Positions 1 to 11,670 of a stretch of 64,000 bases of DNA are shown here, piece after piece; the stretch's first letter is position 1; the number at the start of each line of letters is the position of its first letter. The DNA is from Paragonimus westermani (taxonomy: Eukaryota > Platyhelminthes > Trematoda > Plagiorchiida > Troglotrematidae). The DNA lies in NCBI GenBank assembly GCA_008508345.1, contig QNGE01003037.1, positions 1 to 64,000 of the forward strand. The letters are read 5' to 3'. The notes beneath the pieces were generated by a model. The model worked only from the letters and a program-made list of their open reading frames with translations, was not told where the DNA came from and did no database searches. The position numbers and the translations under genes are program-made.

Positions 1-293
1 GGAATAAAACGTGAGTAGTATTGGAGTGCACCCAGAACAAAACGGAGTTCGTTAAGGTTAGTCGGTGACTGTGCATTCACCAGTGGGTCTAAGCGTTGTA
101 AACCATCTGGTTTGAAGCCACACCTATCAACAACGTAACCAAGGCATGAGAAACAAGAAACTGACAAATTACACTTTTTTGGATTAATGGTCACAGTGGG
201 GTCAAAAATCGTCTCAACAGAGAAGGAAGACGATAATCATGGGTAAACTTATCAGCAGCATGAGCAATAGCATCATCTTGATAGGTTTCGATG

Positions 294-719
294 TCATCTA
301 AGTCTAGTAATTGTATTCATGATATCCTGGAATACAGCTGGCGAAACGTTTAAACCAAAAGGTAGAAAATTGTATCGATACAGTTCAAAAGGTGTGGTAA
401 TCACAGTCAAATTGCTTGGTACGTCACCAAATGATATTTTTAGGTACGCATTCTTTAAATCAATTTTTGAAAATACCCTAGAACCCAACAACCGATACAG
501 TACATTCTCAGGTTCTTCTGTTGTGCAGGTATGTTGTAGTAGGCGTGTATTCAGTGTTAACCTATAGTCACCACAAATTCTAGGTGTAATCCTATCATTA
601 CGAGCAAGTCGTAATAATCTACGTACGTAGATTATTACAACTTGCTCGTAACCTTGTGTTATTACCAATCTGTTCATCAGTAACATGTTAAACACGACGC
701 CCAAACTGTTCAACTTCAT
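294..719 (-). pseudogene. Reverse transcriptase fragment of the gypsy copy
   Basis: An open frame of 141 codons. Its C-terminal two thirds is typical gypsy RT: RICGDYRLTLN, SKIDLKNAY (first catalytic Asp), a TPFELYRYNFLPFGLN block and a following VFQDIMN helix. Its first 45 or so residues are not RT. They are translated from a separate 165-bp insertion (593-757) that interrupts the RT between the TPLKA and TPRICG blocks. The ATG at 719 is therefore a chance start inside the insertion. The frame ends shortly before the YQDD motif because of a frameshift near position 300. Confidence 0.88.
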
Positions 720-757
720 TCGTACTAAATTTGGTACGGATATCTTACAAGTGATTG
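593..757. mobile_element. 165-bp insertion with 7-bp target duplication and large palindrome
   Basis: The gypsy RT is interrupted here. The minus-strand 7-mer GGATTAC occurs at 758-764 and again at 586-592. Removing the 165 bp plus one 7-mer puts the flanking RT codons back in phase, which is the signature of an insertion with a target-site duplication. The insert contains a 54-bp near-perfect palindrome at 598-651 (27-bp arms, one mismatch at 610/639) and an 18-bp one at 721-738 (one wobble pair). It has no coding potential, no tRNA-like promoter boxes and no clear terminal inverted repeats. It does not match a family I recognise. Confidence 0.7.
598..651. repeat. 54-bp near-perfect palindrome
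   Basis: Arms 598-624 and 625-651 are reverse complements with a single mismatch (610 against 639). The central 28 bp (611-638) is a perfect palindrome with no loop. It lies at one end of the insertion described at 593-757. Confidence 0.95.
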
Positions 758-1245
758 GTAATCCTTTCAGCCTTTAATGGTGTCACTATTGGAGTGCCCC
801 AGTTTGACGAGTCAACAGAGTTCTATTACTCCTCTGTCACACATGGACTGCAATTCTTTGCGCTCAGGTTCTCACAAACCAAATGGAATGGTTCATCCCT
901 TAAGAAAGACTGGTTCTCCAGGAGCTTCAAGTTTCACCTTTGGCATTCGCATTCCCCCTGTGGCTTTAGAACAGTCCAGTATAATTTATTTAATGTCAAC
1001 TCCATTTACTGACGTCAGTAGAGGAATGTCAAAATGTTGCAGTCGTAAAACTTCAAGTCCAAGAATAGAAGGATCTGAACTTCAAACTAACAATTGACAA
1101 TAAGTAGAACTAGCATCGGGCAACTTCACTGACACTGTTCAGCAGCCTACACCAAGCAGTGTATGATCATTGATACCACGAATGTTAATTTATGTGGACT
1201 GCAGAACAACATCAGGATAAAATACAGCCAGGTCTGAGTGAGAGA

Positions 1246-1423
1246 TTATTTACTCAACACCACCGGTGTCAACAAGGGCATAAGCTTCCATGTCACTGAA
1301 GTGAAGAAAGAGAGCAGCTTTCTTCCTCTCATCCAAATCAGATCTTGTGAGACACCAAATTTCAAATCTCTCCAGCTAATCTTCCAATTCCCGAGCATTT
1401 GAACTATTACATAATTGATCCAT
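1246..1423 (-). pseudogene. gag remnant fused to retropepsin active site
   Basis: From the ATG at 1423 a frame reads a short gag N-terminal part (stop at 1376-1378 in place of Trp) and then runs straight into AYALVDTGG, stopping at about 1258. In related elements gag continues for hundreds of residues after AYAL, and the protease DTG sits much further downstream. Here they are joined with no zinc knuckle between them, so an internal deletion at the shared Ala-Leu-Val coding sequence is the simplest reading. This is inference from family layout; the junction itself is seen. Confidence 0.6.
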
Positions 1424-2387
1424 TTCAGTGATGATTGTAAATAGTGTGAAATCGCGACGCTAAATGTTGTAATATGAAGTGAACTACAGAGAATAACCAT
1501 CAAGCGTATAAGAATCACAAAACAATATTAGGCACAATAATACAGAACGTATATTTTTGAATTGTATGCTTTCACTTGTATAGGATATTGGCATAGTGAA
1601 CCAATTTTCTAACAAAATGAGACAAAGTATGTCACTCATGTTCATCACACAGTAACTGTATATGGTATTGTTCAAAATAAAGCCTACAACTTGCTACGTG
1701 TAAAGCAGTGCAAACGCGAGCGTAGTGGCATTTAGTTTCGACCGAATCCTTCGGCAACAGGCAGGCAAATAAATACACGTACAAAATGTACATAAATAAA
1801 ACTATACTTTATTGCTGTAGTAGACAATTCTTAAGACTTCACTATTCACATCGAAGAGTTGTTGTCACGTAACGTTCTGGGCGAATCATGTGAATACTCG
1901 GATTTTTCACCGACCCTCCTGCGGTATGACGTCCATATTAGCTTTAAAATTACGAAAAACGAACTTTTACTATATTCCTTTACTAGTACGTTTGGTAGCA
2001 AGATTGTTTTCAGTAATGTCTACTCGAGTGTAATTTTCTTCCATAACAACTTTCAACATGATTATCGTGTCCAAAGTTTTTAAATGCAAGTGTTCCCCCC
2101 ATGGATTGACATAAGTTTAAATGTTGGCCCATCTGATACATATGAAATCACGTTTGTTTGCACAAATACTCTCATGAAAAATACAGACGTCTTTATTGAA
2201 CAGTGGGTTGTGAAACAGTGACAAATTTGTAGTAGAGTCTACCACAATAAGAAAATTTATGTTATCTCCCTAAAACTCGTCCGAAACGTACGCTGTGCGG
2301 TTATCTGCAGGTTGATGGGTTAAACATGAAATGAAACAGTGGGACGGGTGGGTAACCGAGTCCAAATGTGAAATCTCCGAGCTTCTA
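1424..2387. other. No gene seen; flank of the gypsy copy
   Basis: AT-rich sequence with only short chance frames. The part next to 1423 may be leader or LTR of the gypsy element, but no second LTR is available to prove it. Confidence 0.5.
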
Positions 2388-2532
2388 ATGTGGCTTCGTA
2401 GCTCAGCTGGTAGAGCTTTTGCCGCGTTGAGGCACGCTGTGTCTGTCGCTGGTTCGAATCTAGCCGAAGCCCTGACTTCTCACAGTTGGGTCTCATCTAA
2501 AATCACAAATCTGCCACACTACTCATTAGTAA
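2388..2532 (+). repeat. SINE-A copy 1, tRNA-derived head
   Basis: The head (2392-2471) folds much like a tRNA. The acceptor strands GGCTTCG (2392-2398) and CGAAGCC (2465-2471) pair perfectly, the D arm is GCTC..GAGC, box A is TAGCTCAGCTGG (2399-2410), box B is GGTTCGAATC (2451-2460), and the T stem has five pairs. The anticodon arm is irregular (C at the position before the anticodon, long variable part) and no T-run terminator follows, so this is not a working tRNA gene. A tail of about 60 bp ending CACTACTCATTAGTAAT is shared with 22253-22376, which shows a SINE family. Pol III boxes are intact. Confidence 0.75.
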
Positions 2533-5500
2533 TACTATCTGATAAACTAAGTTTTAGGTCTGTTAATGGGCTACCACCTAAGCTGGTCGTTTTATTAAAG
2601 ATTGGTGACGAATAATTTTGTACTATTTCTAAAAAAGCACACTGACTTTCAGTGTAAATCGTGATCTCTAGATTTTTAAATAGGTACGCCAATGCTGTAA
2701 TCAGACATACATTGACGTTCCCAAAACCCTAAAGCCTGTGCAACCAAGGGTTTCTCTTAGTTACTGCCATGGTCACTCAAGTTACATTTTGATTGTAAAT
2801 TTTCTGTATACCATCGACATCAGAGTTAGTGTGGTGACCTAGGTACCACAGCTTCACTCATGTTTGTTTAACGAATACGCGCCATTTGCAATACTTCGAG
2901 CTATATTCCGTAAGATAACGATATTTCAGTCGTTACCATTGGGAATGGCACCAAACCATTCTAAGGCTTGTCAGAATTCCAAGGTCATCGGAGGTTCTCG
3001 AAGACATTCGTCTTCTTTGGCGGCTGACGTGCGGTTGCACTAAATTTCTCTCAAATTCATCACCCTAGCGTCTGGGTTCACATTTGCTGAAGTCTGTCTG
3101 GTTGTACACTGAGTACACTATTAAGTAAAATCTGCTTTTGAATTCACCAATCTGCTCAGTACAAATTCCGAACCGCGTTAACAAAAGACAGATGAATTCT
3201 TGAAGACTTGTTCCGAATCCGAAGCAGGACAATACCGAATTAAAATAGTGGTTGGATCATGAATTACTGCACATGAAAATGAAATGTGCACCAACATATC
3301 CAATTACCTTTTACGCAACAGTCATTAATTTACAGTAGTCAGCATTTTTACATTCTGACACCTTATTTGTAAACACACTAGAAACTTATCTTGATAAATC
3401 CATTAAAAATTATTACTTAGAATGATTCGTTCCCTTGAAGAACTTGAGTAAAACAATGGGGAAACGTAAATTGTGTATTGTCCTCCGGCGTGGTCTACAG
3501 AAGTTTTGCCCGACAACACTCCCGACTACTTCCAACAAATGGAAAAGGAAATCTGTCGCAATTTAGAGAAACTGAGGATAAATGATGTAAATTCTGATGA
3601 CCAGTGAAAGTCAATGTAGATAATGGGCACGTGGACGCCGCCTTTGTACTGACTGTTTAAAACTCCCAGACCCGTTGTCCCACTTCGGCCCAATACATCA
3701 ACGTGCAACTCATCGCCGCATAAACTAGCCTGTTGGTTAGCTGATTTGTGTGAAACGATCAGTAAACTATTCGGTATGTGTAGTCTGAAAGGTAGTTTTT
3801 AACTTGTTCGTTGCACACATGATTGCTCAGACGCTAGGTAAACGAAATCCTAATCAACTCCTAAGGACGAGTCAACCTCACCTGAACTTGAACCCATCGA
3901 ATTAGAACGAAGTAAATGATTGTCTTCCTTGCGAGAATACTTAGTCAGTCAAAGATCAAACGACAAATAAAGATCTGTCCGTAGGAAATCTATCTGACTC
4001 GAAAGCTCGGGTTGCTCGAAACTCTTTCACAGATTGTGCAAGCTATGCACTGGAGACAGCCTACCTTAAGATCAAGCACACTGGCAGATACTTTGTGGGT
4101 CAACGTGTACTTCACGTAATTTATCGGAAAGTACGCTACCCCAAGAACACATTAAATACGGTACAGAAAGTCAGGATGTGTTTAGAGCCTCGGTTTCTAG
4201 GTCAACAGGGACAGACAAGCATCTAACATTCGCTGTGCCCAAGACGTACAATGCTGTACAGTTGTGTGTATTAGGGCGAAACAGAGCCTTACCAGTTTCA
4301 TAGGCTACGAACGAACAGTGTAAGCTTGTCACGTACAGTTGTTTGTACGAATATTATTGTGGCTGCAGTATGAACTACATAAAGATGACAAACTGACGAC
4401 TAGCTGGTCGTACTAAGGAGCATGTTACCAAATAGCTGAGAACTAATCGAGAAATGCCGAACGCCTGCACAAAGGCCGACAGGTGGTACCAACCATCATC
4501 ACGTGTAAGGCACGTAATCCAAACAGGATAGGTTCAAAGTTCTCGACGTATTCTCTATTATTTTCAAGAGCAACCATAAACGCGCTCTTCGGTTTTCCGG
4601 TGTTTCGGGCATCAAGCGTCACAGAAACAATCTACGTTGATGCTCAGGCTATCCTGATAGCCAGAATTCCTATATTTTGGGTTGACTTTTTCGTGTCTGT
4701 CTTTCTGATCCCTTGAGTCATGGCTTCCGCCCTGTTGAACGTTGAGTCTTGTTTAAACCTTGTCACATGTGTTCAGCATGCGAGGAATTTCACTCTGTAG
4801 GTTGCATGATTCACGTCTCCTCAAAAATATTGCTGTTAATGTCTACTGAAGTACATCCAATTAGTTCAGTGGTGACAAAAAGTGAGTATCATTTGTGTTG
4901 TCTCCCGTCACCTCTACGTAGTTCGGTGCAACTTTTGTGACTATGCCCTTCGTTACAGTCTAATCTCTGTTGTATGATACACATTATCTAACCGTTCTGT
5001 TTTGTTTCAACTGTTGATGACATTACCTCACTCTGAACTACTCGGAAATGTTATTTTGTACGTTTTAACTGTGCCTTCCAGCTTCACCGCCAACGAAATC
5101 AGTGTGCATCTGCGGGTAATACGGCAGAACTCTATTTTTCTCAGTATACATGTGTTAGAGTGAGCACTGCAAGCAACAGTTCCTTGGAAAACTGCACTCA
5201 AGCCGGACGTCATTCGGAATGTTGTGAAGCCTGTTCAATAATCACTTTAACACTCTGGTTTAATACACTTCCCATTAGTCTATTCAGCTTGTGTTAGCAT
5301 TGGAAGCAGAAATCCGGTGATCACTGTCTTATTACCATACACCCATCTAGCGGAAATGTTGCCCTACGGTTTAGAGAATAGCTGACGTAACAAATCGCCT
5401 AAATTAACAATGGGAGATATTAACAAGGAGTTTTTGTCAGGCCTTTTAGTAGCATAGAAATATGCCTACAGAAGGGACAAGCAGAAGTACACGGTTACAA

Positions 5501-6315
5501 CCGGGATTCTTAGAGAAGCCATACGGTCGATGGTCACTAGAAGGACATCCACTTAAAATGAACACTAAAAGAATCTACGGCCCAGTGTCCTAATTTTGAA
5601 GGCAGTTTCCACATTGTGTGTTTGTATTCAGCGAATACTTTTCATATGTAGTGATTGTCTATGCAGTACTTCCGTCCACATTTTTCTCCACTGCCTTTGG
5701 AACAGCTCGGCCATAGAATAATCCTCACTGAGTTACTAAAGCTTTACTAAAGCTTTATTCATTCGTGGCCAGAATTGAAATTGTTCACATAAAACGAAGA
5801 AAGGGCAACCACAGATCAAAGTCGGGACTAACATTGACTCAAGCAACAGGTGTTCTGTCGTTACTTCAAAATCACCGAAGTGGTCCGACAAAGGTGGTTG
5901 TATGAGAGATAAATGTGTGTTAATTTAGTAGAAGCACACTTTCGCACAACCAAACAGCGATTCATCATTAACGTTCATGTGTCCGTGCAATACTTTGAAT
6001 TTTACCACGCCCATGCTAATTGTAACGTGTTTTCAAACAAGTTGTATGAAATCCGATCTGTTTCACAGGTGTAGGTCCGTGATAGGTGGTAGCTTTTACC
6101 GCTTGGGCATATGCAACCATTTATTGGAGATTGTGATATTACCAAGCACAGTCTATATATTGGTGAACGTAAACACGAATCAGATGTCGAGCGTATTACT
6201 TTACTGTGCCGCTCACGTTGGAAAATCGGATTCATTTCTAGTGGTGGCAAATTGAACAACAGCACAAGCCAATTTGAAACAGTAAGTGCGCGAGTACGTG
6301 GCCATTTTGGACAGC
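2533..6315. other. No gene or recognisable repeat
   Basis: Both strands were read. Only short frames of chance length occur (for example 3526-3708 minus and 4483-4716 plus), with no domain motif, RNA gene or clear repeat. The direct repeat ACTAAAGCTTTA at about 5735-5757 is the only local oddity. Confidence 0.5.
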
Positions 6316-6471
6316 CAAATCCAAATCTTCAATTCGACCATCACACACATTTGATCGCAGCCTCCGCATTCAGATAGACTTTGCAGCCAGCCTCTTTCGA
6401 AAACAAGCACTAGACTCGAGTTTCGCTCTCATTAGAGCTCATCAGTGGTGCATATCCTTGCCACGGTCGGG
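6316..6471 (-). repeat. SINE-B, S part, 5'-truncated
   Basis: On the minus strand this matches the 3' two thirds of the SINE-B S module, from the CCGTGGCAAGG block through the shared CTAGTGCTTGTTTTCGAAAG core to the GATGGTCAACTTGAA-type end. The tRNA-like promoter boxes are lost, because the copy stops at 6471 where the inverted L module begins. Confidence 0.8.
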
Positions 6472-6655
6472 TTTAATGAGTTCAGTGATCTCGACCTCTT
6501 TCGGAAGTCTTAATCGCGAGGTTATCGATTGGAGTTAACAGGACAGTTGCTGTGCCTCCTCTCGAGACGTTCGGGCAACCTGATTATTGTTCACATGCGA
6601 GAGTGTTTGGGCGTTCATATTTGATAATTCGGTCGTTTCTACTGTAAGGTCAATG
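6472..6655 (+). repeat. SINE-B, L module in inverted orientation
   Basis: Plus-strand L module, from the AGTGATCTCGACC block through GATTGGAGTTAACAGGACAG and GATAATTCGG to a broken start of the S module (GGTCAATG). It lies opposite to the modules on both sides, so the 6.3-6.9 kb cluster is an inverted arrangement. Confidence 0.8.
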
Positions 6656-6915
6656 ATTCGGTCGATAACCACGCGATTAGGACTTCCAAGATTGGTGGAA
6701 ATCACTGATCTCACTAAACCTGCAAGGCCATATTTTAGATTACTGATGAGTAGTCGGGGATTTGGTTTATTTTCAAGTTGACCATCACTCACTTGATCGT
6801 AGCTTTCGCATTCAAATCGACTTTGCGGCCAGCCTCTTTCGAAAACAAGCACTAGACTCGAGTTTCGCTCCCATTAGAGCTCATCAGTAGTGCATGTCCT
6901 TGCCACGGCTGGGAT
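6656..6915 (-). repeat. SINE-B, S plus L modules
   Basis: On the minus strand, 6915-6791 is an S module and 6790-6656 the adjoining first half of an L module, which ends at GGTTATCGACCG. The order S then L is the same as at 45.1-45.4 kb, showing that copies can sit head to tail. Box B is degenerate and box A is absent. Confidence 0.8.
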
Positions 6916-9900
6916 TTTAACGGTGTCTCCGGTTCATCGGTACTCTGCGTTAGCTCTTGTACTGTCACCTAGGGGCGTTATTTTTGATGAAACAGCAGGA
7001 GGTGCTTGTATCAAACAACCTGGTTGATAATTAAGCTGCTGTGCTGCACTGGCCAACATGATTATAACTAACACACAAGAAGGGTGCACTAAAGAGCTCC
7101 ATGGAACAGTTCCGCATAATTGTGCGTCTCCGAGCCATCGTTGAGCTGGGGGTTCATGGAAAGCTTGAATCAGGGAGAGTTCAAAGAAGGCGAGCTAAAT
7201 TCCCATCTAGTGTGTTGCAAGAAAAATGCAAGGGTGTGAAAGAAACGCCTTTAAAAATGTGAATAGAATCGGCCGATGGATGTTTCCTCCAAACGAACTG
7301 TGGGACGAATGTTTTAACTTTTAGATGCTTACTGAATTACTGGTGATGTGAACTTCCAAAAACGTTGTGATTACTTGAGTTGAATCGTTAATCACATTTG
7401 GATGGAAGGATATAGGCAACAAATAGGTACAGTCAGGTGTACGTTTTTGCTGCATCAATAGCAATAACCTGAAGCTTAATTGGAAAATCTCAAATAAAGA
7501 TAATCGCCTTTAAATTGCCACCACTTTGCAAAAGTGCCTGGTAAACTTTAAAAGAGTTTCCTCTGTTAAGGGAACTACTCCAATTAGTAGATCGGACCTA
7601 CTAGACATCAAAACAATCAAATCAATCAAAATGAACAGAGACAACACAACACTTTAATCTGACGTTGTTGTTCATCCGTTTAAATGAACAGTGAGTTTTT
7701 AAGGTTTGAACAGTTGACAACCAGACAATTCAGAACAAGCCACAATTTTGAAAGGTAGAAAAAATCGTTCTGTACATCTGTTCGCAATGTTTCGTTTAAT
7801 TTGTTGAGTTTCTGATGGAGGTTGAGTAATGTGATAAATTGGTTGGTTATATTATTCCGAATGATAAATCAACTGTAGATGGATCTACATTCAACAGCGG
7901 TGAAAACCTGCACAATTTATTGACACATTTAAAAATATATAGTTTGCTGCAAACATTATGGAAATCGAGTATGTCATGCGAGCGGTCGTGTGATAGCGTC
8001 TAGTTAATAATGCATAAACCGAATATGAATATTTGACAGGTCTACTTTAAGAATCAGCTTTAACCTCATCGACAGTAGTGTTTACCAAACTCGTTTAAGT
8101 AAACTAATGAATATTAGACCTATGTTATTTAATCAGTCAGTCAGTTGGCTTCAATCGTAAAGTTATTTCATTGTCGAACCTCACTGAGTAACACCATACA
8201 CAAAAACACCCCATGAACTTCTGGGTGAATCGAACATGCAGAAATAAGAAACAGGCAAACTTGGCTTCCTGTTTTTGAGATTAAAACTACTGATGACTGT
8301 TGATCACAGAGCGGAATTTCCGTGGACGGTTCACAGGATCTTTTGAGCAGTTGGTTAAAAAGATTTCAATGTTATTCGGTTGACATTAACAAAGCTTTCA
8401 AATATCCGGTAGTAATCAGTGTAATGCCGGGCCCATTCAGTTTGATGTGTAAACTCAACCTGATTGGAAAATGTTAATGCACTTGTCGACTGAACGTGGC
8501 AAGTCAACTATCCTCTCCCCCAAATTTGAGGATCTCACAGTTTGAGCATTACTTACAAACGATTGCAACTGAATGTGTACATGAGGTTATCGGGTTAAGT
8601 CTAATGCGAGATCTAGCAAAGTACGGCTTACAAGCAGTGTGCACAGTAGAGGCAGAAGTTTAAACTTATTTATATGCGGGGATATGTGCCTATGTTGAAC
8701 GTAGATAGAAACGAAAATCAGGTTCAATGCATTCTTCCAAGTTTAGTTTATCAAAAGCCTCGTTTGTAAGAACGGAATTTGAGCAGTTGTGTGGCGCAGG
8801 CTGAAATGCATCGGCGAAGGAAGGTACTCCATGTGTCTACGCGTATTCCTATTGACTGTGACAGCGTACTCTAGCACGCAAGCGTTTGGACTACCAACAT
8901 AACACTTTCTCACCGTCCGTGAATTTGATTTCCTAGCATGTGTAGCGTTGCTAAGACCTAGCCAAGTAGAGATGGACGATCACTATCCCACTGATTGCCG
9001 TTCGCGATTGTTACTTGAACCCTTTATATCAAACAGATGCTCAGACTTTGGTTTCTATTCCAACGGTCGATTAAACAGCAAACTTCGATTGTGAAACTAT
9101 TGTTCTAGTCATTTTGGTTAGACAGAATAATTCTGCATAAAACATCTTTCTTTCAGGAATTACTTTCAAATTCCAACCCTTAGTCACCGTGGTGAATGCA
9201 TTATATTTGTTTGTTATTTTGATAGCTGATATGACGGTTGCAAATCGAAACCGAAACTCATTTTTGATGTATGCGAGTTAAGGTTTTATCAGTCCAGACA
9301 ACATCAACAAATATGGAATATTTTTACCCAGGCTCCTCAGAATTATCAGAAAAATGTGCTACAAAAATGTATGATAACCTATTCTTCAAAACGTTCACCT
9401 TCTTATTCAGCCATAACAAAAAAGTGGGGAAAAATTGGTTTCTAGTCTTTTAGATGTATCTCACAATTAACGATCAGTGGAACGTGTAAAAAAACATGAC
9501 GCAGTGCGTTTTTGTTTCGTATCTGTCTTGCGACGATCAATAGTTGTCTATCCGTTAAATTTGTCTGATAAGAAGCATTCTTTTCTCGTCAAGAATATGT
9601 ATAAAGACAGCGGGCGAATATTACACGACAGTCGACTTTCTCTGGTATCTCTTCGCTTTCTCATACTGATACATAAATGGCACGTAGTATGTACTCCTAA
9701 AGATGTAATGAAACTTGTCCGAACATAAATTGTGCAACATCAGCCTATGATCATACTTATACAAATGAATTTGCTTGACAGGAAGTGTATAGCACAGTGG
9801 CTACAAGTTCAAAGTGTATGCATTTAGGACGATTGTCCAACAAACTACTTGTCGGCCGTTCTTACTTTGTGCGCACCACATTCAGCTGATTTCCCTCTGC

Positions 9901-11670
9901 TTCAAAACTTTACTAAATATTTGGCTAACTGCATACTGGAGAGAGTGCACTCAGAGTCTTGGTGATCGTCCGCTCTTCCGGCAAAACATAAAGTTAATTG
10001 CTGACGAATTCTGAAAAGAAAAGCTTACTTGCTCAATTCATAGTGTTGGTTGTCATTCTTTCTTTCTCGGTCGTCTAAACAATTTTGTTAAATGAGAAAA
10101 TTCAATTCAAAGCTGTGCAATTTGGATCCATACCAGTCTGTCCTGCATGATATACAGGTTGTCTCGGAAGTGTGAACCTGGATACAGAATCCGCAGTTTG
10201 AAACAAAGGGCTTACACAAGTTGAAGTTCGTGGCTCGGACGTGTGTGAAACGTCTGATTATTTGAATTCCGTCTATCCCTGCTGGACCAGAAGCTGAGAT
10301 GGGCAACGAAATAGGGTGAGTGGGTGCTGACTGATAACTAGCAGATCCGTAAGTGACACAAACGTCATGCGTACACTAATCGATCAGCAAATGAACAGAA
10401 TGTAGTCAGTCAGTTCACATTTGATTCACAAAAACAAGCTAAGATCAGGGGTAATGGAAACAGTAGAAAATTTTGGAAAACAATCAGAGTTCGACAGTAA
10501 ATAGTGGCAGCGTTAAGAATGAAAGTGTAGTCAGTGGTCGGTCTCTGCACAACTGCTTTACCACCTTAAAGTTAAGTTCGTTACCGTTTGCTTCTGGACA
10601 CAAAGTTGGTGACTTCAGATATGTGGCTATTCCTCCCTGACCAGGTGAAAGCGTCCTTGATTACAGTCTGACAAACAACACGGATCTATTGTGCAATAAG
10701 GTTTCATCAACTGTTCTGCTATGGCCATGTTAGTCGTTTCAGTGCTGGTACGCAGAAACCAGTTCGGGATGTACGATTGCATTTCATCAAACATGTAAAA
10801 AGCTAGCGTTTAAAATGTGGTCGTTTGATGACTGTGTTGCTGCTCACAACGAACGGCCTAAGCTGAGTGCAGAGAGTGTACCTTAAACATTTGCATTCAC
10901 AGTCCGACTTACTGAGTTCAAACGTGGCTGATGGCATCTGTTTCCAGATTAGTCTGTCACAATGATCAAAGTTGATGGAAGCCTGCGCATAACACTCATC
11001 ACAAGTGGCTTGCGTTGTACTACTTCTGGTTCCAATCCTACATCTTGTATTTAGTGTAAATCCGAATGACCAAGATCAGGTGACGTGTGAGTGAACACCT
11101 TTATGGTCCAGTCGGCCAACTACGATTAACCGAATGGTGTGCTAGCGAAAATTTAACTTCTCGGAAACAAAAAATTCGGAAGACATTAACAATGAGAGCT
11201 AAACTGGCAAGAATCACTGAAAATATAAGGCAAGAAACACTCCGGTACGGGAGTACATTTTATTGCACTGTATGCAGGAGAGAGATGAAAGACAAAAATC
11301 TGTAGGTGAACCGAGAAACGACCAAGACATCCATCATGTAGCACATCAACAAAGCTGATGAAATGAATAGGTCGAACGCCACGATGATCCAGGTTCCTGA
11401 AAACGAAAAGTGATGGCAGTCATTGGTTGACACTCCTTGTCTCTTTGCTGACAATGTACTATGGATACGTTGATGACCTAGTAATCCAAGATGTCCAGCG
11501 CCTCATTCATCACATTGTCATACAGCCATGTCACCACGACCTGTGACACCTATTGTTCCTCTGCGTATAGAGCGTCTCAGTTCCAAGCACCGTAACTGTC
11601 GCTAAGTGACTGTTCAACCGCGCGTCTGGTTCGTATTCCTTCAAGCCGTTCGGCTAAAGGATAATTCCTC
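6916..11670. other. No gene or recognisable repeat
   Basis: Both strands hold only short chance frames. None of the frames at 9271-10014 (+) or 10088-10306 (-) shows a domain, codon pattern or splice context that would support a gene. Confidence 0.5.

Larger units (their letters stand above)
1..1423 (-). mobile_element. Broken Ty3/gypsy LTR retrotransposon (gag-protease-RT), cut by window edge
   Basis: Read on the minus strand. A gag-like start (ATG at 1421-1423) is followed by a Trp-to-TAG stop at 1376-1378 and then a gag-type stretch (LERFEIWCLTRSDLDERKKA). A retropepsin DTG lies at 1262-1270, and an ILGLEVLR-type protease end near 1065. Next come the RT entry (PFGL, ELQSMCDRGVI), ICGDYR, IDLKNAY and PFGLN motifs, a YQDD catalytic motif at 272-283, and the post-RT connection (GALQYYSRF), which runs off the window start. 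The order gag, PR, RT is that of Ty3/gypsy. Frameshifts near 300 and 205 and several in-frame stops make it a dead copy. RNase H and integrase would lie outside the window. No LTR is seen at the 5' side, although 1424-1700 could hold 5' UTR. Family assignment is strong from the RT motifs; the lineage within gypsy is not determined. Confidence 0.9.

Noticed and set aside
593..757. Hammerhead ribozyme within the palindromic insertion
   Set aside because: The minus strand has CTGATGA near 680, but no GAAA and no second helix follow.
2392..2471. Functional tRNA gene
   Set aside because: Acceptor, D and T arms pair, but the anticodon arm is irregular with a long variable part, no T-run terminator follows, and the tail is shared with another locus. 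It is called a SINE head.
3526..3708. Integrase-like minus frame (HVDVLG)
   Set aside because: Only the HVD.LG word fits; the blocks that should follow are absent.
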